Below, one piece after another: positions 31,934-41,372 of a stretch of 64,000 nt of DNA; the first letter of the stretch is position 1, and each line of letters opens with the position of its first letter. Below the pieces are notes generated by a model. That model was not told the DNA's origin and did not search any database. It worked only from the letters and a program-made list of their open reading frames with translations. Location: contig DATGZN010000106.1 in NCBI GenBank assembly GCA_035297145.1, forward strand, positions 1-64,000, in the 5' to 3' direction. A program made the position numbers and the translations under genes. The DNA is from QHXW01 sp035297145. GTDB taxonomy: Bacteria; Acidobacteriota; Terriglobia; Bryobacterales; Bryobacteraceae.

Positions 31934-34585
31934 ATGCAGTTCTGGCACCGGTTGAAAACACTATGGCGCAACGTTTCGAACAGGCAGAAGGTCGAAAAAG
32001 AGCTGGATGACGAGATCCGCTCCTATCGGGAGATGCTGGAAGACGAGAAAGCGCGGACCAGCGCCGATCCGAGCGTGGCGCGCCGCGAGGCCCTGCTCGA
32101 ACTGGGGGGTGCGGAGCAAATCAAAGAGGCGGTTCGCGATGTGCGCCTTGGTGTGACGCTCGACGCGATTGGAGCGGAGTTGCGGCAATCATTGCGCGGG
32201 CTGCGGCGCAACCCAGGTCTCACGGTATTAGCCACGCTCATGCTGGCGCTGGGAATGGGCGCGAGCACCGCGGTATTCAGCATTTTCTATTCGGCACTGC
32301 TGAGACCACTGCCGTTTCGCGATAGCGACCGGCTGGTGCAGATTTCCGAAACGCGCCTCGCGCGTGGCATTGACCGGGCGTCGTTTTCAGAAGCCAACTT
32401 CTGGGATGTCCGTTCGCGGAACCGTTCGTTCGTGGAGGTCGGAACGTATCACTATGGCGAGGCCAACCTGACGGGCGACGGTCCGTCGGAACGGGTGACC
32501 GCCAGTTTTGTCAGCACGGGCTTTTTCCGCGCGCTGGGAGTGTCGCCCGTACTCGGTCGCGACTTCTCATACGAGGAGAGCCGCGATGGCATGAATCACG
32601 TAGCGATCCTGGGCAACCAGTTTTGGCGGAGCCGCTTCGGCGGGGACGCAAACATCCTGGGCCGCACGATGCGGCTGAACGACCACGCGTACACAGTGAT
32701 TGGCGTTCTTCCGCCCGGAGAGCCCTGGATCAACGGTCAGCTCTACATCCCGATTGTCTATCACGCCGATGCGGATCGCGGCAGTTGGGAATTCGCGGTA
32801 ATCGGCCGGCTTGCGCCCCGCGTCACGGTGGAAGCGGCGCAGGCAGACCTGCGGCAGATCGCGGCGGTACTCGGACGAACCTATCCCAACGACGACAAGG
32901 GCATCGGGTTTCGGCTCGATTCGTCGAGCGGCTGGGTTGCAGCCGACAACACGCGGCGCGCACTGTGGGTGCTCTTGGGTGCAGTAACATTCCTGCTGCT
33001 GATCGGGTGCCTCAACATGGCCAATCTGCTTTTGGCGCGGGGAACGGCACGGCAGCGCGAGATTGCCGTGCGTACCGCACTGGGCGCCGGCAGAGCGCGG
33101 TTGATGCGCTTCGTGATGATGGAGTCACTGCTGTTGAGCGCCTTTGGCGCCGCCCTGGGTGTGGCACTAGCCTGGGCCGTGCTGAATGCCATTCGCGTGT
33201 CAGAAGTCAGCGTTGTGCCGCGATTGGCGGACGCCGATCTCAATCCGTGGGCGCTGGGATTTGCGGTAGTCATTGCGATTGTGACCGGGGTGCTATCCGG
33301 TGTTGCCCCGGCATTGCAAGCGCAGGTGAGCGGCATCGTGGCGGCGCTGCGCGATGGAGACCGGCAAACGGGCAGCCGAGGGCAGGGCAGGGTGCGCGCG
33401 GTGCTGGTTACTGGTGAAGTGGCGCTCTCGTTTCTTCTACTGGCAGGCGCGGGTCTTCTGATTCGCAGCTTCACCGAGCTGATGAAGGTGAACCGCGGAT
33501 TTCAAACCGAGAACCGGCTGGTGTTCTCCGTCAGCATGCCGGGGTCTTACTACGAAAAGGGTGTAGGGAAGCAATTCCTGGACCGCTTCTTAGAGCGCCT
33601 GTCGGCGGTGCCTCAAGTAGTAGCGGCGGGCGCGGTAAGCAATCGCCCGGTGGAGGGAGGAGATCCGGGCATGGGGATCGATTCCAGTTCGGGTACGCAC
33701 ACAGAGGAGCACCAAACCGCGCCGTGGGCGGGATGGCGCATCGTGTCGCCGGGTTACTTCCGGGCAATCGGGCTACCGCTGCTGCGTGGAAGAAGTTTCG
33801 ATGAGACCGATAAGCCAGTGTGGGCCGAGCGCGGCCAACCGGAGCCGCAGCGGCGCGTGATCATCAGCGAGCGGCTGGCGAGGCTGATCTTTCCGAGTCA
33901 AGATCCGATTGGCAAGCACGTGATTCTGTGGAAAGGACAAAGCGGTGGGGACGCGGAAGTGATTGGCGTGGTGGGAGACAGCCGCGAGCGCGGGCTGGCC
34001 GCCGATCCTACGCTCACCGTGTATCTTCCGTATGGCCGCATCGCGCTGACGAGCGAATTCGTGGTGCACACGCGGGGCAATCCGCTGGCGCTGATGCCGG
34101 CGGTGCGATCGATCATCAACAACCTGGACCCGAACCTTCCCATTGCTGATGTGCGCACATTTGACGAAGTAGTCGAAACGTCGGTTGCGCCGCAGCGCTT
34201 CAACGCCATTCTGCTGGCGGTGTTCAGCGGGTTGGCGCTACTGCTGGCGACCACCGGCATCTATGGGGTGCTCTCGTATTCCATGAGCCGGCGCACCTCC
34301 GAGATCGGCTTGCGTGTGGCGTTGGGAGCCAGCACGGGCAGCATCCTGCGGATGACGATCGGTCAGGGGATGCAGCCGGCGCTGGTGGGGATTGTGCTCG
34401 GCGGGATTGGAGCGGCGTGGTTCTCGCGCTATTTCGCTTCACTGCTGTTTGGCGTCAAGCCGTTCGACGCTCTCACGTACGCAGCGGTAGCCGTGCTGTT
34501 GCTCTTGACGGCGCTGGTTGCCTGCTACCTGCCGGGCCGGCGCGCAATGACCACCGATCCCTCGTTGGCACTGCGGATCGAATAA
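31934..34585 (+). CDS. large FtsX/MacB-type ABC permease (acidobacterial orphan permease type)
   Basis: GGAG six bases before ATG supports the start. The 883-residue protein begins with a cytoplasmic helical region (VEKELDDEIRSYREMLEDEK), then two repeats of MacB-type periplasmic domain and FtsX-type membrane domain: first helix VLATLMLALGMGASTAVFSI, three helices around 345-440 (LWVLLGAVTFLLLIGCLNMA), a second half beginning near residue 495 and ending with helices around 755-870 (LAVFSGLALLLATTGIYGVL). No ATPase gene is adjacent. Such permeases are strongly expanded in Acidobacteria; the likely role is efflux or envelope lipid/protein handling. Confidence 0.9.
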   Translation: MQFWHRLKTLWRNVSNRQKVEKELDDEIRSYREMLEDEKARTSADPSVARREALLELGGAEQIKEAVRDVRLGVTLDAIGAELRQSLRGLRRNPGLTVLATLMLALGMGASTAVFSIFYSALLRPLPFRDSDRLVQISETRLARGIDRASFSEANFWDVRSRNRSFVEVGTYHYGEANLTGDGPSERVTASFVSTGFFRALGVSPVLGRDFSYEESRDGMNHVAILGNQFWRSRFGGDANILGRTMRLNDHAYTVIGVLPPGEPWINGQLYIPIVYHADADRGSWEFAVIGRLAPRVTVEAAQADLRQIAAVLGRTYPNDDKGIGFRLDSSSGWVAADNTRRALWVLLGAVTFLLLIGCLNMANLLLARGTARQREIAVRTALGAGRARLMRFVMMESLLLSAFGAALGVALAWAVLNAIRVSEVSVVPRLADADLNPWALGFAVVIAIVTGVLSGVAPALQAQVSGIVAALRDGDRQTGSRGQGRVRAVLVTGEVALSFLLLAGAGLLIRSFTELMKVNRGFQTENRLVFSVSMPGSYYEKGVGKQFLDRFLERLSAVPQVVAAGAVSNRPVEGGDPGMGIDSSSGTHTEEHQTAPWAGWRIVSPGYFRAIGLPLLRGRSFDETDKPVWAERGQPEPQRRVIISERLARLIFPSQDPIGKHVILWKGQSGGDAEVIGVVGDSRERGLAADPTLTVYLPYGRIALTSEFVVHTRGNPLALMPAVRSIINNLDPNLPIADVRTFDEVVETSVAPQRFNAILLAVFSGLALLLATTGIYGVLSYSMSRRTSEIGLRVALGASTGSILRMTIGQGMQPALVGIVLGGIGAAWFSRYFASLLFGVKPFDALTYAAVAVLLLLTALVACYLPGRRAMTTDPSLALRIE

Positions 34586-34679
34586 TTGTACGTGGGGATT
34601 GAGCCGACCTGAACCACTGGGGCGCGACTCGAAGTTAAGGCGGTTCTCCGTGTTCACCCAGAGAGAAGCACAGTGGTTT

Positions 34680-35393
34680 TCAAGTGCTGGCAAGCGAGAA
34701 AGTAGTCAGAGCCTCGCGAGCGCGCTGGATTTCAGTTTCGATTTGGCTTTGACCTTGGTCGATGAGCGGCTCGAGAATGATTGGAACATTCTCTGGGATA
34801 TACTTCGCAACCGATTGAAAAGCCTTGATAGCGTTCCATGAAATAGGATCGTGCCGGCTCGCTGTGTTCACCTCACTGATGTGCACCTCTGTCAAGCGAT
34901 CACCAAATACGTTGAGCAACAGTGATGCTTCCGTCATGCTCGGGTCGACCTGCCGCGCATGACCGATGTCAAAACAAAACCGGGCCGCGGGAAGCGAATC
35001 GAAAATCTGCCGCATCTCGCTCACAGTTCTCCCGATTGGCTTGCGCTTGTCCATATTCTCGATAAGTAGCTTACCTTCAAGTTCGTTCCACATCTCGGGG
35101 GTGTAAATTACGTTGGGATGCACCACCGCCGGGTACCCGGACTCGGCTAGCAAACGGAGGTCGTTGACAACCCCCCGTTCGAGCTCGGGACTAAACCAGC
35201 TGGGTGCATGAATTGAAACGAAAGAGAAACGCCGCAGGTCCAGATTCGTTATGGCTGAAACAAGAGGCTCAAATTCATCGAGCCGGAGCGCCGAAAGCTC
35301 CACGGCATCGATTTCGTGGATGCGCAGCAGTTCGAGGGCACGTCGAAAATCTCCCCTAGCCAGGGCGCCCGTGGAAAATCCGAATCGCCGCAT
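34680..35393 (-). CDS. TIM-barrel sugar isomerase/endonuclease IV-like protein
   Basis: ATG 35393 is chosen; the frame also contains a TTG one codon upstream. The ~237-residue protein has the xylose-isomerase-like TIM-barrel pattern with metal ligands in order: H62 (VSIHAPSWF), H92 (VVHPNVI), E112 (LLIENMD), D142 and H145 (FCFDIGHARQ), H171 (EVHISEV), H181 and E208 (IILEPL). Members are sugar-phosphate isomerases, epimerases or AP endonucleases. Its start overlaps the stop of the nucleotidyltransferase gene (TGATG), so the two form a coupled pair that may make or alter a nucleotide or sugar compound. Confidence 0.75.
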   Translation of the reverse strand: MRRFGFSTGALARGDFRRALELLRIHEIDAVELSALRLDEFEPLVSAITNLDLRRFSFVSIHAPSWFSPELERGVVNDLRLLAESGYPAVVHPNVIYTPEMWNELEGKLLIENMDKRKPIGRTVSEMRQIFDSLPAARFCFDIGHARQVDPSMTEASLLLNVFGDRLTEVHISEVNTASRHDPISWNAIKAFQSVAKYIPENVPIILEPLIDQGQSQIETEIQRAREALTTFSLAST

Positions 35394-36538
35394 CAAAAAA
35401 CCCCATATTTCATAGTTAATTGTTTCAGGTCTTCATCATCATCGAGAAAGAGCCTGACTAGGCCTTCATGGAAAGGAGAGCTCACTTCTCTCACTTCTTT
35501 CCAAGCCTCGGATTTGCGTAAATCGGCATGTGTTCTGGCCTGTTCGAGCTCGGACCGTTTTTCAGCGTCATCGAGAATGGTAAGGAAGCGATCATAGTTA
35601 TCAAAAATGGCTCGGGCGGTTGCGGGCTTAATACTCTGTTCAAGGCAGGCTTTGGCGACCACTTCCAGGGGTGTGAATGAAAGTTGATGCTCGATGTAGG
35701 CCGTCAGCGGAGAAACATCTGGCTCGGTCACCTTCAATGCTTGTCTGGCAGGATCTGCGGCGGCGTCTAGATGACAGAAAAAGCACTGCAGCAGACCGGC
35801 GGCGAACACCAACTTACGAGACATCCGAAGTTTGGCATTTCGCAACGCCCACTTTTTGTCATTTTCCGCCCGCTGCTTATACACGAAGTCCACGGTTACG
35901 GTTCGCCAATAGCGAGTGAGGTCGTTGAGGAGAAAGCGGGGAATGCGTGTCTGCCCACTGCTGTATCTGATGCCGCGATCATCTTCAAGGTATCGTCGGA
36001 GGATTTGTTTCCGGACACGATCGTAGGCTTCACGATTGCCTATGGATAGGGATTCCAGCAGCAGAAGGACTCGGCGAGTTGTGTTTGAATTCAGGTCATC
36101 CTCACCACCGATATTGTGAACAAGATCATGACTGCCGACCATTCGGCCAAAGACTCCACTCTTGCCGGGTTCCGTGTATTTTTGGGAAGCAAGCGTGCTT
36201 TCGATTGCACGTTCTTGCTCTTTGTGTTCAGGAGTGGATTGCCCATCAATCAGTAGAATCCAGTCGAGGTCGCTACCTGACGTGACTTCCTGCCTAGCTA
36301 CTGAGCCGAAAACTACGAGGCTTGTATCGGGTGAATTGCGAGGGAGAAAGAGATCGTTCAGGCGCTGACGCCTGTCGCTTGTGTCGAGGCGTGCTTTCCG
36401 GATTGCGGGCCAATTGGCGGCAATTCGAGCTTCCAGCAGGGCGACTTTCGAAGGCATGTTGTCGTGGGCCATGAATAGCAGGTCTTTCCATCTTACGATG
36501 GCGCGCAATTCCCTGGAGTTGGTAACATGGGCCGTCAT
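35393..36538 (-). CDS. nucleotidyltransferase-fold protein coupled to a TIM-barrel gene
   Basis: The protein carries the polymerase-beta-type signature FGSVARQEVTSGSDLDWILL with G78-S79 and metal-binding D90 and D92, followed by ~280 helical residues (LNDLTRYWRTVTVDFVYKQR, ALRNAKLRMSRKLVFAAGLL, KPATARAIFDNYDRFLTIL). It is far larger than toxin-antitoxin-type minimal nucleotidyltransferases and resembles DUF294-like or stand-alone nucleotidyl/protein-modifying enzymes. ATGs at 36538, 36472 and 36457 are possible; none has a clear ribosome-binding site. The neighbouring genes and coupled partner hint at an accessory function such as defence, but nothing direct shows this. Confidence 0.72.
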   Translation of the reverse strand: MTAHVTNSRELRAIVRWKDLLFMAHDNMPSKVALLEARIAANWPAIRKARLDTSDRRQRLNDLFLPRNSPDTSLVVFGSVARQEVTSGSDLDWILLIDGQSTPEHKEQERAIESTLASQKYTEPGKSGVFGRMVGSHDLVHNIGGEDDLNSNTTRRVLLLLESLSIGNREAYDRVRKQILRRYLEDDRGIRYSSGQTRIPRFLLNDLTRYWRTVTVDFVYKQRAENDKKWALRNAKLRMSRKLVFAAGLLQCFFCHLDAAADPARQALKVTEPDVSPLTAYIEHQLSFTPLEVVAKACLEQSIKPATARAIFDNYDRFLTILDDAEKRSELEQARTHADLRKSEAWKEVREVSSPFHEGLVRLFLDDDEDLKQLTMKYGVF

Positions 36539-36627
36539 TGCGGGGGCATTCGTGACACCAGAACAGGACGAGATGGCCTTGAACCACTGGGACAGCTCCG
36601 CCCAGAGTCTTGTGGTATGCGTGCAAC

Positions 36628-37974
36628 TTAGCTCTTGATGCTACGCGAGGCGGCGTCCCAGTAGACCGGTTTCTTCCGGAAGTAGGATTCGTTGGCCATG
36701 TGGCAGGCGATGGCGGCGTGGTTGCCGAAAACGGCGTCCTCGGTGACCTGCTTGCGCGATTTCACGGCCTGGAAGAAATTCCAGAGGTGCGGGCGGACGT
36801 CGTCCCAATCGTTGCCGTGATAGACCTCGTCGGTCATGAGCGGCTCGTGGCCGGGCTGAGGGTCGTGCTCTTTGTGCCATTCGGTGACGTACTGTTCGCG
36901 CATTTTCGCCGGGAAGCCGCCGGAGTAATAGCTGGGAGCGACGTCAATGCCTCTTTGCCGCGAGAGGCGGAGATCGAACTCGCCGGCGTCGAGAATACCT
37001 TTCGGGCCCATGAAGCGCGCCAGTTCGGGCGATTCACAACCCAGGTCCAGGCGGACATAAACGGGAATGCCGTGATAGTCGAACAGCACGACGTGGAAGT
37101 CAGGCATGTTGCGGCCATCGTTGAAGCGGAAGATGCCTCCCAACGCCTGGGCCGACCGCGGCGGCTCGTTCCAGCCGAGCGTGACCTGCATGCCGCTGAT
37201 TAAGTGAACCATCAGGTCGCCGCCCACGCCGGTGCCATATTCTTTCCAGCAGCGCCAGCGCGCGAAGCGGTATTTGTCGAATGGAATTTTCGGAGCGTCG
37301 TTGAGCCAGGTGTCCCAGTCGACGGTTTGCGCGGAGGCGTCGGTGGGCGGCGGGTACACCCAGGCGCCGTTGGGATCGTTGCGGCCGAGGCTGAGCTCGA
37401 CCAGCTCGACATCGCCGATGGCACCGCTGTGATACATTTCGCGAGCTCTGGCGCAGAGAACCGAACTAACGCGCTGTGAACCGATTTGCACGATGCGGTT
37501 GTTTCGCTGGGCCGCTTCCACCATATCGAAGCCCTGTTCTGCGGTGTGTGACATGGGCTTCTCGCAGTAGATGTCTTTACCGGCGTTGCAGGCGTCGACG
37601 ACTACTCGTTTGTGCCAATGGTCAGGAACGGCGGCGACGATGCAGTCGATGTCCTTGCGGTCGAGCAGTTCCTGGTAGCGGCGCGTGGTGGGCAGGCTGG
37701 CGTTGCCGGTGAGTTCCTTGGCGAGCGTGTGGCGGCCATCGTAGAGATCGGCCGCGGCGACGCATTCGACACCAGGCAAACTGATGGCGGCGGGAAGCAA
37801 GCCAGATCCCTGCATGCCGATACCGATCTGGCCGAAGCGGATGCGATCGCTGGCGGGCACGGGCTTGGCGCTGAGCGCGAACGGCTCAAGAAGCACGGTC
37901 TTAGCTCCGAGCAGACTGCCGGCGGCTAGGGCGGTGTTTTGGAAGAAGGTACGACGGGAAGGATTATTTTTCAT
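36628..37974 (-). CDS. Gfo/Idh/MocA oxidoreductase with twin-arginine signal
   Basis: ATG 37974 is preferred because AAGGAA precedes it and the protein then starts with a classic Tat signal (PSRRTFFQNTALAAGSLLGA). The export signal is followed by the dinucleotide fold (IRFGQIGIGMQGSGLL, DCIVAAVPDHWH), the EKP signature (KDIYCEKPMSHTAEQG) and the C-terminal domain (YGTGVGGDLMVHLISGMQ). About 448 residues, typical of the periplasmic branch of the family found in soil bacteria that degrade polysaccharides. It acts on sugars or sugar alcohols with a bound cofactor. It is followed (on the same strand upstream) by a GH5-like gene and a PIG-L gene. Confidence 0.88.
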   Translation of the reverse strand: MKNNPSRRTFFQNTALAAGSLLGAKTVLLEPFALSAKPVPASDRIRFGQIGIGMQGSGLLPAAISLPGVECVAAADLYDGRHTLAKELTGNASLPTTRRYQELLDRKDIDCIVAAVPDHWHKRVVVDACNAGKDIYCEKPMSHTAEQGFDMVEAAQRNNRIVQIGSQRVSSVLCARAREMYHSGAIGDVELVELSLGRNDPNGAWVYPPPTDASAQTVDWDTWLNDAPKIPFDKYRFARWRCWKEYGTGVGGDLMVHLISGMQVTLGWNEPPRSAQALGGIFRFNDGRNMPDFHVVLFDYHGIPVYVRLDLGCESPELARFMGPKGILDAGEFDLRLSRQRGIDVAPSYYSGGFPAKMREQYVTEWHKEHDPQPGHEPLMTDEVYHGNDWDDVRPHLWNFFQAVKSRKQVTEDAVFGNHAAIACHMANESYFRKKPVYWDAASRSIKS

Positions 37975-38091
37975 GGCGATGTTTTCCTTGGAAGAAATGG
38001 GGTTCCGGACGAGATTATGGCACGTTTGGAGAAGGGGAGGAAAGAGTTCACCGCAGAGACGCAAAGACGCGGAGAAAAACCGAGCTGCGAA

Positions 38092-39036
38092 TCAGAAGCC
38101 CTCTGCCATATAATTGGAAAAATCGACGGGCGGTGCGAGGCTGACGTCGCGACAGGCGGCATCGGCGGTGAGCGGCCACTGTAGCAGGTACAGCACTTTC
38201 TGGTGCGTGGTGCGGATGGCTTGGCGCAGGGCCTGCGCTTCCGCGGAATCGTTGTAGTAAGACTCTCCGAGAATCCATGGCTGGCGATAGCCGGTGGCTC
38301 GCAGGATTGAGCGGGCGGTCGCGAAGCGCGCGGCGGCATCTTTATAAAAGTGCAGATCGAGCTCGTGCGGCGGGCCGTGATTTCCAAACGGACTACTGCC
38401 GTACACGGTGCTGACGAGTTGCAGCCGGTCGGAACCCGGAATGATGGAGAAGCCGATGGTATCGCGCGTTCCGTAGGCGGCTGCATACTGATTCCAGAGC
38501 CTCTGGCAGTATTCCAGAACAATGGGCTGGCGAGCGCCGGGGCTGCCTTCGTTCCATAGATCGATGTGGTAGGAGACGTGGGCGGCGGTGATCAAGGGAC
38601 GAAGATTGGTGATGAGCTGCCAGTTCTCTTCGTAGATGTCCGGCTGGAACGCAGTCCATCGTGCGGGGTTGTTCGACCCTTGCGGAAGAAATCCAACGAT
38701 GATTTCGGAGAAGCCGATGCGGCGAATGGTTGCGAGAAGGCGGCGAAGATTCTCTCGACACTGTGGATTGAGATCTCCGCCCTTGGACTCCATGTTGGTG
38801 CCGCCGCCGATGCCGCGGCCATGATAGATGGGAATGCGCAGCCGTCTTTGCCCGTTGCGGAACATGGCTTCAAGCTGCCGGTCAATTTCCGCCGCGGCAG
38901 TGCCGTAATTTGGAATGACACCGTAGGGGTTGCGAACACAGTTGGGGTCGAGATGGTACCAGCTGTAATTGGAGCCGCCACGATGCTGGGCGGTCAGAGT
39001 CAGGGCCAGGAAGAAACCTAGAGTTAGACTGCGCAC
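38092..39036 (-). CDS. secreted GH5-like TIM-barrel glycoside hydrolase
   Basis: The 314-residue protein has a signal peptide (MRSLTLGFFLALTLTAQ). It shows the clan GH-A pattern: the strand-4 acid/base in YHIDLWNEGSPG (N162-E163) and a strand-7 nucleophile candidate E258 in QPWILGESYYND. Together with LRIPIYHGRGIGGG this suggests a retaining glycosidase of GH5/GH39-like type, though the exact family is not certain. It is located between a Tat-exported oxidoreductase and a PIG-L deacetylase gene, which together suggest extracellular glycan breakdown. 117 bases separate it from the downstream oxidoreductase start. Confidence 0.62.
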   Translation of the reverse strand: MRSLTLGFFLALTLTAQHRGGSNYSWYHLDPNCVRNPYGVIPNYGTAAAEIDRQLEAMFRNGQRRLRIPIYHGRGIGGGTNMESKGGDLNPQCRENLRRLLATIRRIGFSEIIVGFLPQGSNNPARWTAFQPDIYEENWQLITNLRPLITAAHVSYHIDLWNEGSPGARQPIVLEYCQRLWNQYAAAYGTRDTIGFSIIPGSDRLQLVSTVYGSSPFGNHGPPHELDLHFYKDAAARFATARSILRATGYRQPWILGESYYNDSAEAQALRQAIRTTHQKVLYLLQWPLTADAACRDVSLAPPVDFSNYMAEGF

Positions 39037-39087
39037 GGTTCAATTGGAATGGCACCGGTCGCAGTGGCTTGTCGGAGGCCACCCAAA

Positions 39088-39309
39088 TCAGTGTCGGTCC
39101 CTCCGGCGGTCGCTCAACAACTTGGAAACGAGATCTCGACCCTTGCCACTGCCTCTGAGCGCGCCGATGATGTCGGCTGGAAGTGGAATGACCTGAATGC
39201 CGTGGCCGGTATCGATCCATTCCAGTGCCGTACCGCAGCTCACACCGTATCTACGGCGCAACTCGGCCGGCATGACAGTTTGACCGCGACTGGAAACCGT
39301 GCTCCTCAT
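39088..39309 (-). CDS. orphan AbrB/SpoVT-type antitoxin-like protein
   Basis: The 73-residue protein begins with the swapped-hairpin AbrB motif (STVSSRGQTVMPAELRRRYG) and continues GTALEWIDTGHGIQVIPLPA, as in VapB-type antitoxins. The PIN toxin gene that normally follows is missing: within 52 bases the GH5-like gene begins. It starts five bases after the PIG-L stop, so it is expressed with it. It may be a solitary regulator or a relic of a toxin-antitoxin module. Confidence 0.8.
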   Translation of the reverse strand: MRSTVSSRGQTVMPAELRRRYGVSCGTALEWIDTGHGIQVIPLPADIIGALRGSGKGRDLVSKLLSDRRRDRH

Positions 39310-39314
39310 AAAAC

Positions 39315-40187
39315 CTACTTGCCCAGCATCGGAAACAAGCTGCGCAGCTCTTCGTCGGTAGGGCGGCGGCCATACTCGCAGAGCTCAAAGGATTCCGCGT
39401 CTCGCACGCGGGCGGCCCTTTCGGCGCCGTACCATTTTTCGAGAGTCTTGCGGATCTCGGGTGTGATGCGGCCCTCGCGGTGGGCGGCCAGCCATTTCTT
39501 GCGCTCGACGACATCCTTAGGAACCTGATCGAGGGTGTGGGCCACCCAGGGCAACCATTCGTAGACCTGCGAGACATGCGAGTCGAGGGCATCGACTTTC
39601 TTGTCGTACACGGAACCGATGTCTATGGAGACGTCGGGACGGAAGGGATTGGGTCGCTGGAAATTGTCCTCAAAGTAAAGAAAGACGGGATTGTCGTGCA
39701 AGGGCGGTGTATCGGGACAGACGTTGGGCACGACCACCATGTAGGCGGCGTCCTGCACGAGCACGCCGGTGTAGCGATGGTCTGGGTGATAGTCGTTGGG
39801 CCGCGGCGCGAGCACGATATCGGCGTTCCACTGACGGATGCGGCGAATGATCTGCTGGCGCACTTGAAGAGTGGGCAGCAGCTCGCCATCGTGATTGTCG
39901 AGGACTTCGTAAGTGACTCCGAGACGCCGGCCGGATTCCGTGGCTTCGGCGCGGCGGCGCTTGGCCAGCATCCCGCCGCCTTCGCTCTGATGGCCGGCGT
40001 CGCCGTTGGTGACCGCGACAAACTTCACGTGGTGTCCCATTTGTGCGAAGAGGGCAGCGGTGCCGGCGGCGCGGCTGTCGCAATCATCGGGATGCGCGCC
40101 AAATGCAATGACGCGGAGTTTGCCATCGGGATCGCGGGCGGTAAGCAGGGCCGCGCAAAGTAGTGTGGAGAGGATCAGTTTGTGCAT
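39315..40187 (-). CDS. PIG-L family deacetylase, secreted
   Basis: The 290-residue protein has a signal peptide (HKLILSTLLCAALLTA) and the zinc site of the LmbE/PIG-L family: AHPDDCD (H32, D34, D35) and the distal YHPDHRYTG. These enzymes remove N-acetyl groups from GlcNAc-containing lipids or small glycosides. Export suggests an extracellular or periplasmic amino-sugar substrate. It is expressed ahead of the AbrB-like gene and may belong to the glycan-degradation set 36.6-40.2 kb. Confidence 0.87.
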   Translation of the reverse strand: MHKLILSTLLCAALLTARDPDGKLRVIAFGAHPDDCDSRAAGTAALFAQMGHHVKFVAVTNGDAGHQSEGGGMLAKRRRAEATESGRRLGVTYEVLDNHDGELLPTLQVRQQIIRRIRQWNADIVLAPRPNDYHPDHRYTGVLVQDAAYMVVVPNVCPDTPPLHDNPVFLYFEDNFQRPNPFRPDVSIDIGSVYDKKVDALDSHVSQVYEWLPWVAHTLDQVPKDVVERKKWLAAHREGRITPEIRKTLEKWYGAERAARVRDAESFELCEYGRRPTDEELRSLFPMLGK

Positions 40188-40211
40188 GACGGGGAGATTA
40201 TAACGCGGGAC

Positions 40212-41261
40212 TTAGGACTCGGGATTTGGGATTTGGGATTTGGTCACAGGATGATGCGCGTGATGGTGGATTTCGCGGAGGCTGGAGCCGGTCATTAAGA
40301 CGGCGGCTAGCCCGGCGATCAGCAGCGGCAGGGTCATGACGACCCACATCAACACCGAGAGTTCCACGGCGACGCCAGACTCGACATTGAAAAGGATGAG
40401 CGCCTTTTTGACCATGTATTGGAACACCCCGATGTTGCCGGGAGCGCTGGGGATGGCGGTACCGATGGATTTGATCAGCATCACGGCCCAGGCGTGCCAG
40501 ATGGAAAGATCCATGTCGTAGCTGAGAAACAGCGCCCAAACCGAGAGAGCTTGCAGGAACCAATAGAGCAACGTAATGCCCGAGGCGCCAGCCAAGGTGC
40601 GCCAGTTGCCAATCTCATGGATTTGATCGAGGACGTGCAGAAATTTCCGGCCCCAACTCCGACCGGCCAAGAACGAGTGCGCATGCTGCCGGTGGAACAG
40701 GACATAAACGGACAAGACAGTAAGGGCCAGCACGAGAATCGCCAGGATTTGCACGAAATCGAGCCACTCTCGCGGCATGCTGACGAACCACGTCGCGACC
40801 CAAAACGCTAAGACGAGAAAGATGCCGTCAAGAACACGCTCGATGGCCGCGGAGGTCAGCGTCAGCGAGAGCGGGATCTCGCCCCAGACCGAGAGCAGAT
40901 AGCAGCGGATGACTTCTCCCGGCCGCAAGGGCAGCACGCCGCTGGCGAACAGGCCAATGAAGATGGCATGCGTCGTTTCCCAGAGGCCCAGGCGTTCGAT
41001 GGGACGGAGCAGGGTAAGCCACCGCCAGGATTGCACGACATAGACGGCAAGATCGAGCACGACTGCCACCAACACCCATCCCCACTTGACGGAGAGAATG
41101 GCCGACTGGATCTGCGAAAATTCGTATCCGCGCAAGGCCCACAACAGACTGGCAATGGAGATCGCGTAGGTCAGAACCACAATCAGCCAGTGTGGGATTC
41201 TGCGGCGCGCGCGTTTCGCTGGAGTGGATTCCATGCCGGGTGGGACTTCCGAAGTGTTCAT
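40212..41261 (-). CDS. flippase-like membrane protein (UPF0104/LPG-synthase transmembrane type)
   Basis: ATG 41261 is preferred over the long upstream extension because it puts a cytoplasmic start just before the first helix (WLIVVLTYAISIASLLWALR). The 349-residue protein has about eight membrane helices and conserved signatures of the lysylphosphatidylglycerol-synthase transmembrane/AglD-like family: WRWLTLLRPIERLGLWETTH, GLFASGVLPLRPGEVIRCYL and a PSAPGNIGVFQYMVKKAL motif near the C-terminus. Members move lipid-linked compounds across membranes; here without the catalytic synthase domain. It is divergent from the small secreted gene at 41373. Confidence 0.85.
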   Translation of the reverse strand: MNTSEVPPGMESTPAKRARRRIPHWLIVVLTYAISIASLLWALRGYEFSQIQSAILSVKWGWVLVAVVLDLAVYVVQSWRWLTLLRPIERLGLWETTHAIFIGLFASGVLPLRPGEVIRCYLLSVWGEIPLSLTLTSAAIERVLDGIFLVLAFWVATWFVSMPREWLDFVQILAILVLALTVLSVYVLFHRQHAHSFLAGRSWGRKFLHVLDQIHEIGNWRTLAGASGITLLYWFLQALSVWALFLSYDMDLSIWHAWAVMLIKSIGTAIPSAPGNIGVFQYMVKKALILFNVESGVAVELSVLMWVVMTLPLLIAGLAAVLMTGSSLREIHHHAHHPVTKSQIPNPES

Positions 41262-41372
41262 GATACCAACCGGTCGTGAGTCGCCCGGAGCCGATTGCGC
41301 CCCGTTGCGTTTTTGGTGCTGCAGGATACAGAGGCCGCCAAAATGCTTACTCCTGGCCGGGAGGTTGTGCTC

